Of a DNA stretch of 64,000 nt, positions 44,028 to 58,370 are shown one piece after another; positions within the stretch are counted from its first letter, which is position 1; the number at the start of each line of letters is the position of its first letter. The DNA comes from Gonapodya prolifera JEL478 (lineage: Eukaryota; Monoblepharomycota; Monoblepharidomycetes; Monoblepharidales; Gonapodyaceae), in the NCBI GenBank assembly GCA_001574975.1, contig KQ965750.1, forward strand, positions 186,001 through 250,000, read 5' to 3'. Under the pieces are notes generated by a model. The model had not been told where the DNA came from. It was given only the letters and a program-made list of their open reading frames with translations, and did no database searches. Made by a program: the position numbers and the translations under genes.

Positions 44028-47000
44028 TTATACTACAATCAGCAAGTGGTTAGGGCGTATTGTCCTCACCTCAATAGTTAAACCACTTGAGTCCGTGTCA
44101 GGGTTCCCAAAGTAAAACGGCATTGCTGCATTCCCACCCGACCCCATGATAATGCATCTTTCACAGTGTAGGAAAATGGTGAATGTTTGTGTGCAGATTT
44201 GGGTGAACGATGACGAAGAAAGACTCACAGAGCAATAATGAGTAAACTAATCGCTGTCCCAGTATCCAGAGCGGCGGACAGAACGTAGTTATAGTTCTCC
44301 CACCATTTGGTGAATTTTCGGCGAATGTAGTAGTTGAAAAATACGCCAATCGCTCCCCACGTGTAGTAGTTTACGGGGCGAGCAGGTGGAATGAGTGCCA
44401 TGCCATTGAAGACGACGGGGAAGTTGATGTTGTCCCAGCCGAAGTTCGGGAACCTATCGACAAAGGTACGATATCAGTTGCAAAATTTGTCAAACTAAGG
44501 ATGGACATTACTTTTGGTGGAGGAGCCAAAACGGAATGGGCAGCTATTGGGAGCAAACACGGTGTTTGGTTTGTGAAATATTAAATCCTCCCTCTGAACT
44601 TCTTACCAGAGCACCAATCAACCACCCGTAATTGAGAGCAGCGTAGCTTGACGTCGGACCGAACATTCTCGCCGGCCCAATAACCCCCCAGATGATGGAA
44701 GCCGTGAAAAACACAGATGCATTTGGAAGAGTGTAGGGCCTGTTTGAACGACTGATGTCAATGAACCCTCGCCAATCACTCGGAGCAAACGTACGCGTAA
44801 TCGCCATTCAAGACACCCTCGGAGTCGTCGTGGACAACATTTGTAAGGATGGCGTCCATGACCAGGTAATTGACGATGCCGCTGATTATGGTACCCCAGA
44901 GTTGTGCCCAGAATAGTTTTCGGGGCGCAATTTTAAGGTAAAAGCCCAATTTCATGTCCTGCGTAGTTAATGGTACGGTCATGTCGTGGACTAAAGTAGC
45001 AGCAGTGCACAACGCCTTACCGAAAGGAAAGTAACCGCTTGATACATGGAAATCTGTTTATGGACTGTGAAGGATCTTCCCAACCGAAAGAGTGAAAGAG
45101 CATCACTCACGTATCCGTAGGTCTTAAAAATAATGTTTGCGATTGGCCTTTCGGGGTGGAAAAGTCGGCAGTCAGTTGAGTTCCCCATTTTCTCGAGTAG
45201 AAGGGCGAGATGTTTACCTTCCTGGTAGCATATAACCACAGACAAGCTTACATAAAAGTCATTGATCAGTGCCATGTAGTTGATGTGACGTCGGTCGTGA
45301 GAAAACATACCTCCGTGATGACGTTTAAGCCTGGTAAAACATTCGCAATTGCTTGGATGATTCCAAAGGGAATGGTAGAGACCAGTGCCATTAAGACGGC
45401 TAGAGAAGATGAAGACATTTTGTTACAGCCTATTAAAACTCGTTTAAGACAAGACCGATTTCTCACCCAGCACGAGACCCCACCAGGGGAGATTGGTGGG
45501 CCAGTAGGAAGTAGTCAAGAAAGATAATGCAAGGGTAATGATAAAGACCACCCCGAACCACCAATGGGGAACTGTTTCGCTGATGGGTGTACATTGTGTC
45601 ACAACGCGCGAAGTCACATATCAAAATTGAGTGCTCACTAAGCGTCCATGAGCACATTGTGGATATCTGGGTCTTCAATACGTGACGCCCTGTACCGTCG
45701 CACGATGTCTTTTCCTGTATGTCAGAAACGAGAGGAAGTTCAGACAAGAAAGGTTTACATGGTTAATTATGGACTCACCGTGGTAAAGCAATATGTGGGT
45801 GAAAACACAGATGACACCGCAGAAGCTGATGAAATATGTCATCGTAAACGTCGACGAAAGATGGAGTTGAGAGTAGTCGTTGTATGCGGCCTCGTCAAAT
45901 AATTTGTCAGGCGTAAGAATCCTCGAAACGTTGTATCTTCCAGGCGATCAGAGTTTAGTGAGGTTATACAGATCAAGGCATTGCGATATGAAGGCTCTCA
46001 CCGCTCCGCCTGCTGAGTTCCATCTGGCAAAGTTCGCAAAGCATACGATGTGGTGGAGATAATTGGGAAAAGCTTCGCATTGAAAGTGTTACTGTAGTAG
46101 AGCCTTTATTGCGGAAGAGAGCGAGTTTCAAGACGAGAAATCCAGTCATATAGCAGGTGGGAGCTCACGCGGGTACGATTATCCAAGTCAGTAACACTGT
46201 CCCTGCCATGACGTTGAGAATTGCGAAAACGGGATACGGCAACGGACTCGTCATGAAGGCCTGTTCGAAAGTTGACATGCTTTTCCAAAAGATCAATCAT
46301 CGGGAACTCATGCAAGGCTCACGGTAATCGTGTTCCAGTCCAAACTGAAGTTCAAGATACCCATCCCGGCGTTTCCTGCACCCAACGTGCCAACGATGTG
46401 GTTTCTAAGCGTATCGATCACCGCCTTGCTCAGTTGGAAGTGCTGGATAAACCAAATGAAACTCACGAATGATCAAACCAGCACATAACCGACAGTGACG
46501 TCAAGATCGGCATGATAAATCCGGGGAAGAAATAGTAACAGAAGGCTCCAAAAGATACAATCCCAAAGAATCGGGCATGCTTTCCCAATCTATTCTCAGT
46601 TGTGCGCTCGTGCAAACTGTTGAAGAGAGCGACGGTGGGGAGATTGGCGGGCCACCACATGCTTGGAGGGTCGACCAAGACAGTGCGGCCAAGACCTGCC
46701 ATACCATAGCCTAGAATCTAGCAGCGTTGTTGGAGTTAGTTTTCGCTGCTACTGTGGGGCTTGCGCTTTACAGTACCTGCGTCTGAACGATAAACGTAAT
46801 ATGTGAGTATTTCTGCAACCGAAGAAAAATGTAGAACAACATACTGTCAAAATCAACAAGATTCCGTAAGCGGGACCGAAATTCTGCCCGTAGAACAGTC
46901 TTTGGGTCACAAGAATGTCGGCAGCGTATGCGGATTGGTATCCAGCTGCAAATACATATGTATCAAAAATTTTACGCTGCACCAGAGAGGGAGCGACACA

Positions 47001-47592
47001 CACCATTTGCAAAGATCGTAACAAGAGCGTGTTCCTTCATGTTGTATGGACCTGGATTGAGGGACCATTCTCCCACCCAAGGCCAATTAAAGCGCCAATC
47101 TGGCAAGAGGATCTCCATTCCCTTGCCCATGAAGTAGGACAGCAGCGTTACGACGATAGAGCCGATTGTGACGGGTTCATCTCGAAACCCTGGTACAAAA
47201 GTCGTGTTAAATTCTGTTTCCACTGAAATGCGTGGACTTACTGACAGTAGTACATGTTCACTCCTCCGACAGCAAAAGAGAAGAAAACTCCCAAGAAGAT
47301 TGCCCGGAAAGACATGCAAGGTTGAGTCGGACTATATGGCAGTAAGTCGATGATCAAAGGCAGAGACCGACTCTAACATACTCGTCTTCCTCCGAAACAA
47401 CAGCTGCCACTTCTGGAACTCTTGCTTGCCTGTTGGGAGCGATGCTTTTCAGCAAGGCGGGGAACGATCGGGGAACACCTTCCGACACGCTCACCTCTTG
47501 TTTTCATTAGTGAGGGGCTTCTCCAGATCGAGTTCCTTTTGCTCTGCTCGTAGCTTTTCATCCTGCATGGTGTCGGCTTCCTCTGATGCCAT
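44028..47592 (-). CDS. Oligopeptide transporter, OPT family
   Basis: Proton-coupled uptake of small peptides across the plasma membrane. From ATG 47592: MASEEADTMQDEK and an acidic cytosolic N-terminus, SEEDEY, then SPTQPCMSFRAIFLGVFFSFAVGGVNMYY, TM1 with the family's fungal pattern. Further exons show GMGYAIL, the GTLGAGNAGMGI region, HFMALINDFYVSL, MKLGFYLKIAPRKLFWAQLWGTIISGIVNYLVMD, ARMFGPTSSYAALNYGWLIGAL and FPNFGWDNINFPVVFNGMALIPPARPVNYYTWG. The end is FFNYYIRRKFTKWWENYNYVLSAALDTGTAISLLII, then a last exon GSGGNAAMPFYFGNPDTDS with the stop at 44028. About 15 exons with short introns. The family is certain; the substrate is not. Confidence 0.88.
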
Positions 47593-49196
47593 CTCGTTCC
47601 GTGTCACCGTCTGCGTCGAACGACAAATTCCAGGGCCGAACCGTTCAATTTATCTTGGAAAGGAGGCATGCCAAGATGCGGGGGTCAAGCGCTGCCAAGC
47701 CTTCCTCGGCTCGAAAGTCCCCACGGCTGTGGATGAGCCTCAGTGTACCTGGCCCTTCCTCTGTTTGTTTTGTCAGACCCACCGTCCCACTACCCGGACG
47801 ACCCATCGACGATCCCTGAGCCGCACGCCACGAAGAGCGCAATTGTTTTCCGGAGTCGGCACGCGGAAGCAAAGCTATGTAGGTGGAGGCAAAATTATGT
47901 TCCGGTGCCCCCGGCGCCCTTCACCCTTTCTATTCGATCAACTGTTCACCCCGAAAGCTTTCCCTGTATTTTGTTCAATTTACGTATTCGGACTTTTCGT
48001 TAAGTTATCCCCACAAATGTTGTGACCTGTCGAAGAATTCTCTAAGAAACCAGTCACTCTTTTCTCGTCTTCCTTCGAATGCGCCAAGCACTATGTGACG
48101 TAGGCGCGTTCCCGTGCCGTGGGAGCAGCCGCGAGTGGAGAGTCGAAAAATCGCCCTTCTCCGCCAAGTCATGACATCATTGCCATGGTCGGACACGAAC
48201 GAACTATGTAATCGCGCGCGTACCACGTCCCATAGGCACGTCTGAGACTCAAATTGAGCATTCCAGTCAGCATGACCCCACCGAGCCCCGAGGCCAGCGT
48301 CCACTGCGAGGAGTGTGGCGACAGCAGCAGACGCGACCCAGAACGCGACGAGAAACATGATGTACCGACGCATGCCAGAGGGGTGGGCAGTCGACTGGAG
48401 GAATGCGTTCGATGTGCCATTGAGCGAGGAGTGGCAGTCAATGTTAGTACCGGAGCAGCAGAAGGAGAGTGCAGATGCGACGTGCCATCGTGCAAAAAGG
48501 AATCGGCATCGAAAACAGTTTGAAACATGTATGGAATTACGATCCATCCGCAATCTGCGCTGGCAGGAACAGCAGAAGTCCCTTCGCTGGCCACCTGTCC
48601 TCCAACCAAGCTTGCCATTCGCCAAAACGCGTCATTGCCTTTCGCCGTTTGAATCACCAATAGCTGAGGTCTCCCCCAAGCGGAGTTGCACCGAACACAA
48701 GCTGCCCCAATGCAAAAGCCACGACAGCGCTGCTAGGCGAAACGATTGTGTCTTCCGTCCACCATTTTTGCCACACATCGCGCGTACCGTGAGAGGCTTT
48801 CCAGCACTGCGGCGCCTACGGTTTTAGCCCTTGTGGAAAACTCTAGTCGTATTACTGGCCATGGGATGGTTGATGCATCTTTGTCGTTTCATTTTTAGGA
48901 TGAGCGCGACTTCTTCCTAAGACATTCATTGAGATCACCCGGTCTGGCCGCAGTGGGAGGCATCGGTCACCGCAACCGAGTCATCGGGTGACATGGCACT
49001 TCTCACGACACGACGCGCAGTCCACTGTGACAGAATTTGCCACGCAGCCAGATGGATCCACGGTCGTTTGTCCTGGCAGAGTCACACCTGAGGGCCACTC
49101 AACACACGAGTGATGGCGAGGGGCATCCTCACAGCAGAGTAGAAGGCATCGCATCCTGCGCAACGACAGTGAGACATCGCGCTGCTTCCAAACAAG
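47593..49196. other. Region without assigned gene, some coding-like frames
   Basis: 1.6 kb between the transporter start and the first exon of the giant gene. On the minus strand at 48.67-48.78 kb reads QKWWTEDTIVSPSSAVVAF with ALGQLVFGATPLGGDLSYW after it. Near 48.27-48.37 kb one frame gives the hydrophobic RRYIMFLVAFWVASAAVAT and another a hydrophobic run too. A spliced minus-strand membrane protein is possible but no family fits. Any N-terminal exons of the giant gene would also lie here; none was recognised. Confidence 0.35.
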
Positions 49197-52100
49197 GTTG
49201 CTCTGGATGTGATTCATGATTTGGATTTGATCCACCAGGAACCTCTTCCGTCAGATCGCAAACCACACAATGACGCGAGACCAATCAAATACATTCATGA
49301 CGGTGTTGACATGTTCCGAGAGATATTCCAGGATTTGAAGCCTCTCGCACCCAGCAGCCGGCAGGACAACCAGACAATTCATGCTTCACTTTCGCTTTTG
49401 AGGTCCTTTATGGAAACAGTCAGCGTCGGGTCGCGACGTTCTCTCAATATCACGGACAAGGAAGTCGGCAACATTCGGGCTGCGCTCAAGTATCTAGAAA
49501 CTGACGCGAGCCGCGGTGGGCCTGTGTGGTTCCCCGGATACGGAAGTGTTATTCTCAGCAGTCCATCGGAACCAATTGGATTTGACTACCGTGCTTGGCT
49601 GCTTGGCCTGGACAAGTGGGAAGGCAAAAGATACCGCCGCGAGGATAAAGAAATTACTATATCGGTCCCAAATAGCTATCTCCAGTGGGACATCGAAACA
49701 GTGCCACAGGATTCATATCAGGAGTACGTAGCGAAACTGAGGGAACTGGTTCAGAGTGCTGCGGCACGAAAGGGCGATCAACGGAGTGCAGCTGGTGGCA
49801 GACAAGGTCATCAAAAGACTCCTGCATTTATCTTCGCCAAGGCGAAAGACGCCTTTAAGTCACTCAACGTGGGCGACGGAACTTACGCCCCAGAGTCGCT
49901 ACCCCCGGGTGGGACCACAGATGTCGGTCAGCACACCGGCGGACAGCCACCCAGTACGACGTGGCCGTTGGTGAAAGCGTGCCTGTCAGCGTTGCTCGAA
50001 TCCCAGCATCTGCTTGACAAAGTGATGATTATAGTCAAGATGCTTGTTCTGGAGGCCCACGCAGCCAAGGCGATGGCGTCTCCCCTATCTCAATCCTCAG
50101 TCGACGACATTTTTTTGGCACTTGATGAAATTGCTCAAGCTGTTATGGAGTTTGAGGTCACATACCAGTTTGACAAAACGTCAGCGGCTATCGTGGAACG
50201 CCTTGTCGCAGTGAGACAGAAACTGGACAGAAACGTCCAACGCCAAATTGATACCGCTGTGGACAGAATGCAGATTTCGGAGGAGGACTCCAAGGAAGGA
50301 TGTCGCTCGCCAGAGTTGGGGAACCCATCGATTTGGGGTTCCGACGTGACGCTGCAAGCTGGGGGCAACCTTGAACCGATTGAACGCGAGAGTATGCGTT
50401 CACGAGCCCTGGCCAGCAGCGGGTGGTTACCGTCACCTCCGCCAGCCACGACATCGTCATCGTTTTGCCAACTTTGGACGTGGATGGAATCGCATGGGCG
50501 CCTGAGAGATGGTACAGATCGGGATGCCGTGCATCTGGTTTTTAGTGCGGTTGAACATCTCATGATTGCCAAGGCGGAACTGCTTGCATTGAATCCGTGG
50601 CAGCCGCTGCCAGATTCCGAGCTGTCGGCACTTCAGTCTATCGCCGGAAGGTACAACACTTTGGTGGATAGATGGCTTTCGCACTGTGAGACCAGTGACA
50701 ATGACACTGAGAGCGAAGCTCGTCACTCCAAGCCTCTAAACGATGGTGCTATACGTGGAAGCAAGGGACCTGAAGTCAAAGCGGATGAACTGAATTTTGT
50801 AAACAGCGGATCTGTGCGCCGAATGTGTGTGGAGACCCGCAGCGTGCAACTTGTCGTCATCTGGGTCGCTTACGCCTTGACTCATCGGGAGGTATGCCAA
50901 ATCTATTTGCAGCATTTTTCGTGCTACGCTAAATGATTAACGTTTAGAATGCAAACCGATGCAATCTTTTGGTACCTAATTACGCGACTCCCCTTGATTG
51001 GACTTGTTTGGAGAATCTGGTTCTATCCAGCAAATCAGCACGGGACACTGCGTTCGAAGTCGCAGCATACATTCGATCTGTAAATCAGCTATCATCGTCA
51101 CCACTGTTTTCGCTGCTGAGTGACAAGAAGAAATGCACCGTGCAATTTGCAACTGATTTTGCGAGCACAAACCCAGATATGCAGCAGAGGTGGCGGTTGG
51201 AGGAGAGTGCGCAGCAACAGCGTGAACATGATTACATGGAGAAGGTTCGAGCAAAGCAGAGACGCTTGTTGGATTTGCGGCAAAAGACACCGTCCATGGA
51301 GGCAAATGTTAATGAAGCGCAGGATCGCTTACTAGAGCCGGCAGAATATTGGGAATATGGCTACCGCAGAAAGCAACTTAACAGTGCAAAGCGAGTCCTG
51401 GAGCAACACCGGGCAGAAATCGCAAGAGAACGCAAACCTCCGGCGTTTGTTGTTTGTCCTCTACCAAATGCACCAAACGAATCGTACCCTGTCATATTCT
51501 TTTTCTTGATGCCGCAATGTTTGCGGATTTTGGAATACTTCAGTCTTGAGGCACAAACGATGCTCGTTCCACGGCGTCCCTCGAATGTTAATCCTGGCAA
51601 AATGACTGACCTTCCGGAATGGACATCTTGGTCGAAACATTACAGACAGTATGGAAGCAATTTGACGTCAACAGACTCCAAAATAACAATTTTTCCTGTC
51701 GATTTTAGCATTCCGTCCACACATGGAGCAAGCAGTGTTGACGAAATCACTATCGGCTCCCAAGGGATGTGGCACCCACATTGTTCCCATGGTGTTGCTC
51801 CTACCGATGGGGTGAATCCGTTTCTTATAACCTCAGAGGCCATACGTACTTTCTTCTTGGAAAGCGTCCCGAAGAATCTTGAATGGGCGTTTTGTTTCCC
51901 AGAAAATGCAGAAATGGAACAAAGCGCTCGGGGAAATCTTCCGTACGCGAATTTACACCTCCTGCGGGAGACGTCGTTTTCAAAGCCCGGATTCATAGCG
52001 TTTGGTAGTATGCGCTCTTATCCACTGCACCAGTGGCCAAAGATAGTTTGCGCACTGCGCGATAGGACGTTACCACTTGGCGAAACCTCTGTTCGAACTT

Positions 52101-55100
52101 TGTTTCGCATGGCGGCCTATCAAATTGGCACACTGTCTCACTCAAAAGGGAACAACGACACCTCTTCTTTTCGATCATTGGTTCACCGGGACGCACATCA
52201 TATTAGTACGCGCTCTCACGCAGAGATCAACGATACCTGGCACGTCCAGTTACGCGAGGACAGTGAACTTGCAGCAGAGCTTGTCAAAGAACTGCAACAC
52301 TGGGCAGCTCGTTTACAACTAAAGCCACGTGATCATGATTCATTTCTGGTCATTGCCGAAATTACGGCTTTTGCTGCCCAATACGTACCTCTAGATTTGC
52401 GCCTTCAACTTTCCGAAGCAGCCACTACTTGGGCTGAAGCAATAACCCTAAAGTTGGCTAAGAAGAACTGTACCCCTGAGGAGATGTTGACACTCCGAGC
52501 CCGGCAATGTCTTTTTTACGGATATGCAATTTTGGCTATTTCTGCTGTTGGCAGCTGCGATGATGATGCAGCCGGCAAACTGGTCACCTGGATCGTTCTA
52601 TTCAACAACTCTCTTGTTTTTGGAGACGACCCCGCGTACTCTGGTATTCTCAAAAATGTACGAACGTCTGTTCAGCGCGCTATGTCGGAGCGGATATCCG
52701 CAGTTTTGCGACTTGTTGAAAAGAACGCACATCTTTTGACTGGTGCGATAGACTTGATTCAAGAAGGGACCCCAATGACTTTACAATGGAAACGTGTCAC
52801 GGAAGGAATTCAGAGCACAGTGTGTTTCGAAGCCACAGCTGAAAATGGAGATCTCCACACCATCAACATTTTATCTGGAGTGTTTCTGCTCAATGGGGCA
52901 CCGCCAGGTACTGTTCGCCTTCCCTATACATCAAGCAAGACGGTATCACCCACTCTCTGTCTATAATTGTAGGGCGACTTTCACAAGACATACGGAACAA
53001 TCCTCTTTTCAAGCGACACTTTGGGGATCGGGATTTTGAAGTGACACGTCGAGAAAGCAATGGTCAATATGTCTTCCGTACAATGCATGCTGTTGATGGA
53101 CACTACTTCTACGAGTTCAGTCTGAGAGAAGGCGTCCTTGTAGTGCGTGAGTTGCGCAAGGATCCGCAAGCGACCAATACCTTTTCGCAAAATTTGCAGC
53201 TCGTTGACGTGGGCAACAATTGGTTCACGGACTTGCCCATTCGTCTCCAAACAATGCATAGTCACTGGATTCTGGCTGGTCAAAGAGTGATGGTTATGCG
53301 TTCGATTGACGTCTTCAATCGATCAGTGCAATTCATCATACACAACGGACAATGTTATTCCGTAACTTTGGCCGACGCAAATTGCGGTCCATCGGATTTA
53401 CTTCGGCATACCAGCACAATGAATCGATTCATTGTGGTGAACTCCTCGCCCCCGTCCCGTCTAGAGTCAGTGAAGGCAGTGATGACGAAGCTGGAAGACG
53501 AAAAGTATATTCACACCCTTGAGCTGAAGAAGACGATTTTCCTTGATTTACCAAGACTTTCCATTCGATTCCTTATGAGCGACGCTCCAGGCGCACCAAT
53601 CCAGAGCATCAATTATTCCGGCTTCAAACTGGCCAATGAGCAACAGTTGAGGCTACTTCCGTGGTTCCAGCACTACCTAGTACTCGAGCCGATGAGAGAT
53701 ACATTGGATGCTAATCTGAAGCTCCTTGTTCCGAATGGCAAATTGTTGGCCCAACAAGATGGCATTAAAGTTTCGATCTCTGGTTGTGATTCAACCTCGC
53801 TGCCCTTGCATGTCTTCGAATGGGATCCACGAAGAGAGATTTTCACGTCATCGACATTGACCGGGCGATTACAACTGGCGGCTACCTTGGTAAGCTTTAA
53901 CGCATCGATTACTATGATTTCAAGTGATGTTCTTACATTTTCTTTGCTTGCTCAGACTGCGAGTGGGAGTTTACTTCCCGAGCCTCTGTTGCACATGACC
54001 GCAAGCGAAGCCGCCATTAATACAGTTCGGCACTGCTGGATCGGCCGACCTCTGGAGTCATCGGAGAGAAACGCACTTGAAAACGTGCTTGAGCATTCAT
54101 GGCGCGAACCATCCTTGACCATCTTATGCACTGAGCTCTTGCGTCAGACAGAATTGCTGCGTTTCTTACACGAAGCCGATGAGAGAAAAGCCAGCGCTTC
54201 AACTGAGGCAACAAAAGCAACCCATGATTGGCGAACGATTGCTGTCACCGAGCTTCGGAGTAGGATGACGTCTGAGCATCCTGACAACAGACTTCGTCGT
54301 TGGCTTTCCTCCTCCGAGTCGTCATTTGCTGGGACATGCAGTCAGCCTTTCCGCAGGTGGAATGCAGTGACACTTGCTCAAAACAAGCAGCAAAATCTTC
54401 CGATGAAAAGCACGGTGATACAAGATACTGTAACAGGGTACGAAAATGATTTGCTCCAATTAATTGTCGAAGGTTCAAAAGGACAACCACCTGTTTTTCC
54501 GCTTGAATATCGAAATACGGGATCAGTGTTTGAAAACGAAATGATAAAGGATTTGCGTGAATCTTGGGATCTTCATAATCGCGCCCCCTCCCTTAGGGTT
54601 CGTTCTGATGCTCGGGTCAAGAGCGGACAACTTGCCTCTTCTGTGGATGCAAATATCAAAGATTTAAATCAATACATTCAGAACGTTGTTTCCGGCGACT
54701 TGAATCGTTGCCCTCTGCTCTTGATGGTCAATCGCGCGCCAACGCTTTCCTTCGGCGACTTACTCCAGGTTGCGCAAGTGGAAGAAATCACTGACGACCA
54801 TCCTCTTGCTGATCTATTGCCAGTGATGACACTACAAACATACCTCCAATTTCGACAAGTTGTGCTGACGTACTTGTCTTTGCTTGTACTCCGCGATCGA
54901 CTTCACAGAATTCGAGACGCTTTTGAATCCAAAGACTTTGCGACACAGCGTACCATTCTACTTCGGGAGCTTTCAACACACCACAAGTGGAGTGTATCTG
55001 AGCATCCGGGTTGGCTTGTCTTCGAAGTGGAAGGCAGAATCCAAGTCCGCCCAGAGCAATATGACGTCGCGCATCATCTCATGAAGAATCCTCGCGCAAT

Positions 55101-58100
55101 AACACAACTCAACATGGGTCTGGGAAAAACACGGGTGATTCTTCCGCTGTTGATGATCCATTTTGCGGGTAACAGTGGAGTCATCCCGCGAGTGACTATT
55201 CTCAGTGCCCTTTTGCGTGAAGCATCCGAATACTTGGAATCACATCTCACCTCCAGCTCGCTGTCCATTCGAATCCACCAGCAACCTTTCTGCCGGGATG
55301 TGAAACTCTCCTCAAAGCATGTGGCGCTCATCCGACAGCAACTGTTTGCGGGGCCAGGTCGAGTTTGCGTTGTTGTGGCCCCAGAGCATCGCTTGTCTCT
55401 GGAGCTGAAGCTTCAGGAATTGCGATTCGCTCAGTCCAGCGCAGATGTTATTAAACCTCTGACCGATATACTCACAAAGATGAAGTTTGTTGACATTTTT
55501 GATGAATCTGACGAACTCTTGAGCCTCCGTCAGCAACTCGTGTATGCTGTTGGTCAAAGGGAGGGCTTACAGGACTGCACTATACGGTTTACAACAATGC
55601 AGGCACTTTTGCGTGTTGTCAATGATGCCAAACAAGGCAGTGACCTGTTCAATGTGATTACAGAATGTGGCAAGAAATCTGCACCCATTGTAGCAGGATG
55701 CTATGGAACCATCCGGCTAAATGCTTTCTCGAACGACTCTAATCCCACTGCAATACGTGGAAGACTTCGCAGGGCAATTCTTGAAGCGTTGGCACACGAC
55801 TCAGAGGGAGACCTGGATTGGTTGCATTTGTATCTCGAACGCTTACCGTCTAAAAGTCGCGAGTCCTTCATCGAGTACTTGATAGATGACATGGCAAGCG
55901 ATGTTGACTTTCGTGACGAGATCAATCCCAGTTTTTGGGCGTACATTTACATCTTGCGTGGATGTCTGGCCTTTGGCTTGCTCGAACATACACTCGAACT
56001 TCGCAATAGAGTAAACTATGGTATCGCAGCAAAACGCCCCAAAAAGGTGGCAATCCCATTCCGGGCGGCGGATGTTGCAGCGCAGCGCTCAGAATTCAAT
56101 CATCCTGACGTTGTTTTGCTTCTCACCACCTTGGCATATTATCAGGATGGGTTGGAGCGTCAAGAGGTGCTCGAAGCGCTTCGTATGGTTCTCAAAACTT
56201 CCAGTGAACCCACGCGGAATTTCTACTACAATCGATGGATAGCTCCTCTCCGCTCAGAGTTGTCAAGAGAGCAGTTTGAGATGATTCAGGATGTAAACAC
56301 TTTGGACCTTTCGAACCCAACGCAGACTGATATTCTGTTTAAATTCCTGCGGAAGTCAATGACGCTCATTGATTTTTGGCTGGCGAAAACCGTTTTCGCA
56401 AAGGAAATGTCTCAGTACCCGAAGCGAATTGCCAACAATGCGTGGCATCTGGCCACCAGCCACTATCCTGTTGGATTTTCTGGCACCAATGACAACAAGC
56501 ATCTTCTTCCTCTCTTAGTGCAAGCAGGTGGGTTCGTCAAACTCATTCTTATTAGGAATGGCACTAACCAGAACCACATAATACCACCGCATGCAGAGGA
56601 TCCTGTGGACAACCTTCGTGCGACCAATGGATTAATGTTGGACTGCATATTGAGACAGACGGAATTTTGTGATGAACTTCAAATCCTTGACACAAATGTT
56701 GAGGAACCTATGTGGCGCAAACTTGCCCGCTTTGCCCGAACGGGTGCTCGATTTAACGCTCTAATCGATGTTGGCTCTCTTCTGGCAGGATCATCAAACG
56801 AGGCTGTTGCGCGCTTTCTCGTTGGTGCTGACAAGAACCCAAACGACACTGATGAGAACTTCAATAAAAAATTCAAAGGTGTTTACTTCTTTGACGCCAC
56901 GGTTCATCACACTTGGATGGTTTTGGACACAGAGACAAGACTTGTAGTGCCACGTTCTCAGTCACCCATTCATGAGCAGGATTCCTTTGTGTTATTTGAT
57001 GATGCGCGTTCCCGTGGTTCAGACATGACTATGCCGGCAGATGCTATCGGTCTGCTCACAATCGGTCCATCCACTACAAAAGACCGACTGATGCAAGGTG
57101 CTGGGAGACTGCGACTCTTAACGGCACGACTCCAAAAATTGGTCATTGGTGAGTGTTGTGATTCATGGCAGAATGTGACCACTTTCTGAAAGCCACGGCA
57201 AACCAGTTTCGTCGGATGACGTCAAAGCAAAGATACAATCAGATTTGCGCAAACCCCACTCTGGAGTGAAGATACGGGATGTGTTGCAGTGGGTCGTCGG
57301 TAATTCCAGCAAATCTAATGATCGTGATTTGTGGATGTGGTCCGAGCAAGGAAAGTTTTACGCCACGAGCGACGGTAAACCTGTGGATGATGACTGGCGC
57401 CTGGAGAAGCTTTACGCACTGCCTACTAAACACACCACGGTTGCAGTTGCTGCCGATGGTAGTTTTAATTCCAACAGCATTCAGAGGCAACGTGAGCAGG
57501 AAGTTTCGACGTCGCAAGGTCACTCGCGTGCCAACGTGTTGCAAGAACTGGGGCGTCGGTGTGCTCACTACGGGGCCGAAGTGCAAATTGCCGTGTCCAA
57601 GATGGCGAACGATGAATGTGAGCGTGAGCTCGAGATGGAAGAAGAAGAGGAGCTCGAGAAGGAACAAGAAATTCCCCGCCAACATGCTGTTGTCGAGAAG
57701 AGGTGGCAGTACTCAACGGCGTTGACGGCGACATCGATTTCGGACTTAGCAACACAGTGCATGTCTATCAAGGCGGCCGCTACAAGCTTCATTGCTCAAC
57801 ACCATATTGCGGTTCTTCGGTGGCCCCATCGTCTCTACTGTACTGTGGATTTCTTACGCACGGTGGCCAATAATGCACCGCTCGACTTCTTGCGTGTGGC
57901 TGACGTTGCAATTTTGTTCAACAACGGCGACGTGCTCATGCTTTCTGACAAGGAGGCCGACGCGATTCTCGCACTGGTACTGTCACATCGGCCAAACCGC
58001 CCGGAACAGTGGCGTCTGGTGAATGTGTCCCACGCGAGAACGTGCCACTCAGACCTCCCAGATGATCTCGCTGCTGCTGTGGAAGTTTTGAATGGCGAGA

Positions 58101-58315
58101 CTGTGTTCCTCGACGACAAGCGCAAGGCCGCCGTCAAGGCTCTGGTTGACCGCGGGGATAAGGATACAAAGAGCCCCGTGATGGATCTTGTTGCGTCTCG
58201 TATGAGGAGCGACTGGAGCCGTAGCCATTTGGAGGCGGTGTACAGAAGCTTGGAGTTGAGTCGACTTATTCCTGGTGACAGAGCGGCAGGGCCCGTGGGT
58301 GAGGTGGAGGAGTGA
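49197..58315 (+). CDS. Giant DUF3638/DUF3645-domain protein (about 3,000 aa, 4 exons)
   Basis: Fungal/oomycete-type giant protein of unknown function. Exon 1 (49197-50891) opens after an acceptor, or from an unseen start; its first in-frame ATG gives MFREIFQDLKPLAP. Exon 2 (50948-52917) opens NANRCNLLVPNYATPLDWTC and holds a coiled coil (QQREHDYMEKVRAKQRRLLDL). Exon 3 (52973-57148) has RLSQDIRNNPLFKRHFGDRDF and the DUF3638 P-loop LNMGLGKTRVILPLLMIHF (about 55.11 kb). Then come DUF3645-type FNHPDVVLLLTTLAYYQDGLER and DVNTLDLSNPTQTDI, HYPVGFSGTNDNKHLLPLL, and DDARSRGSDMTMP with LMQGAGRLRLL, which recall helicase motifs of a DExD-like fold. Exon 4 (57207-58315) is Glu-rich and ends LEAVYRSLELSRL. 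Introns are 55-58 nt. The expected DUF6606 N-terminal motif was not found. Confidence 0.85.
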
Positions 58316-58370
58316 GGGGAACTGGTGTGGATTGGAAGATACAATGGTGTGCGTCTCCTTTGCAACTTTT

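Noticed and set aside
48981-49235. Cys-rich minus-strand frame (CASCREKCHV)
   Set aside because: No start context, no splice support and no known cysteine pattern; likely chance.
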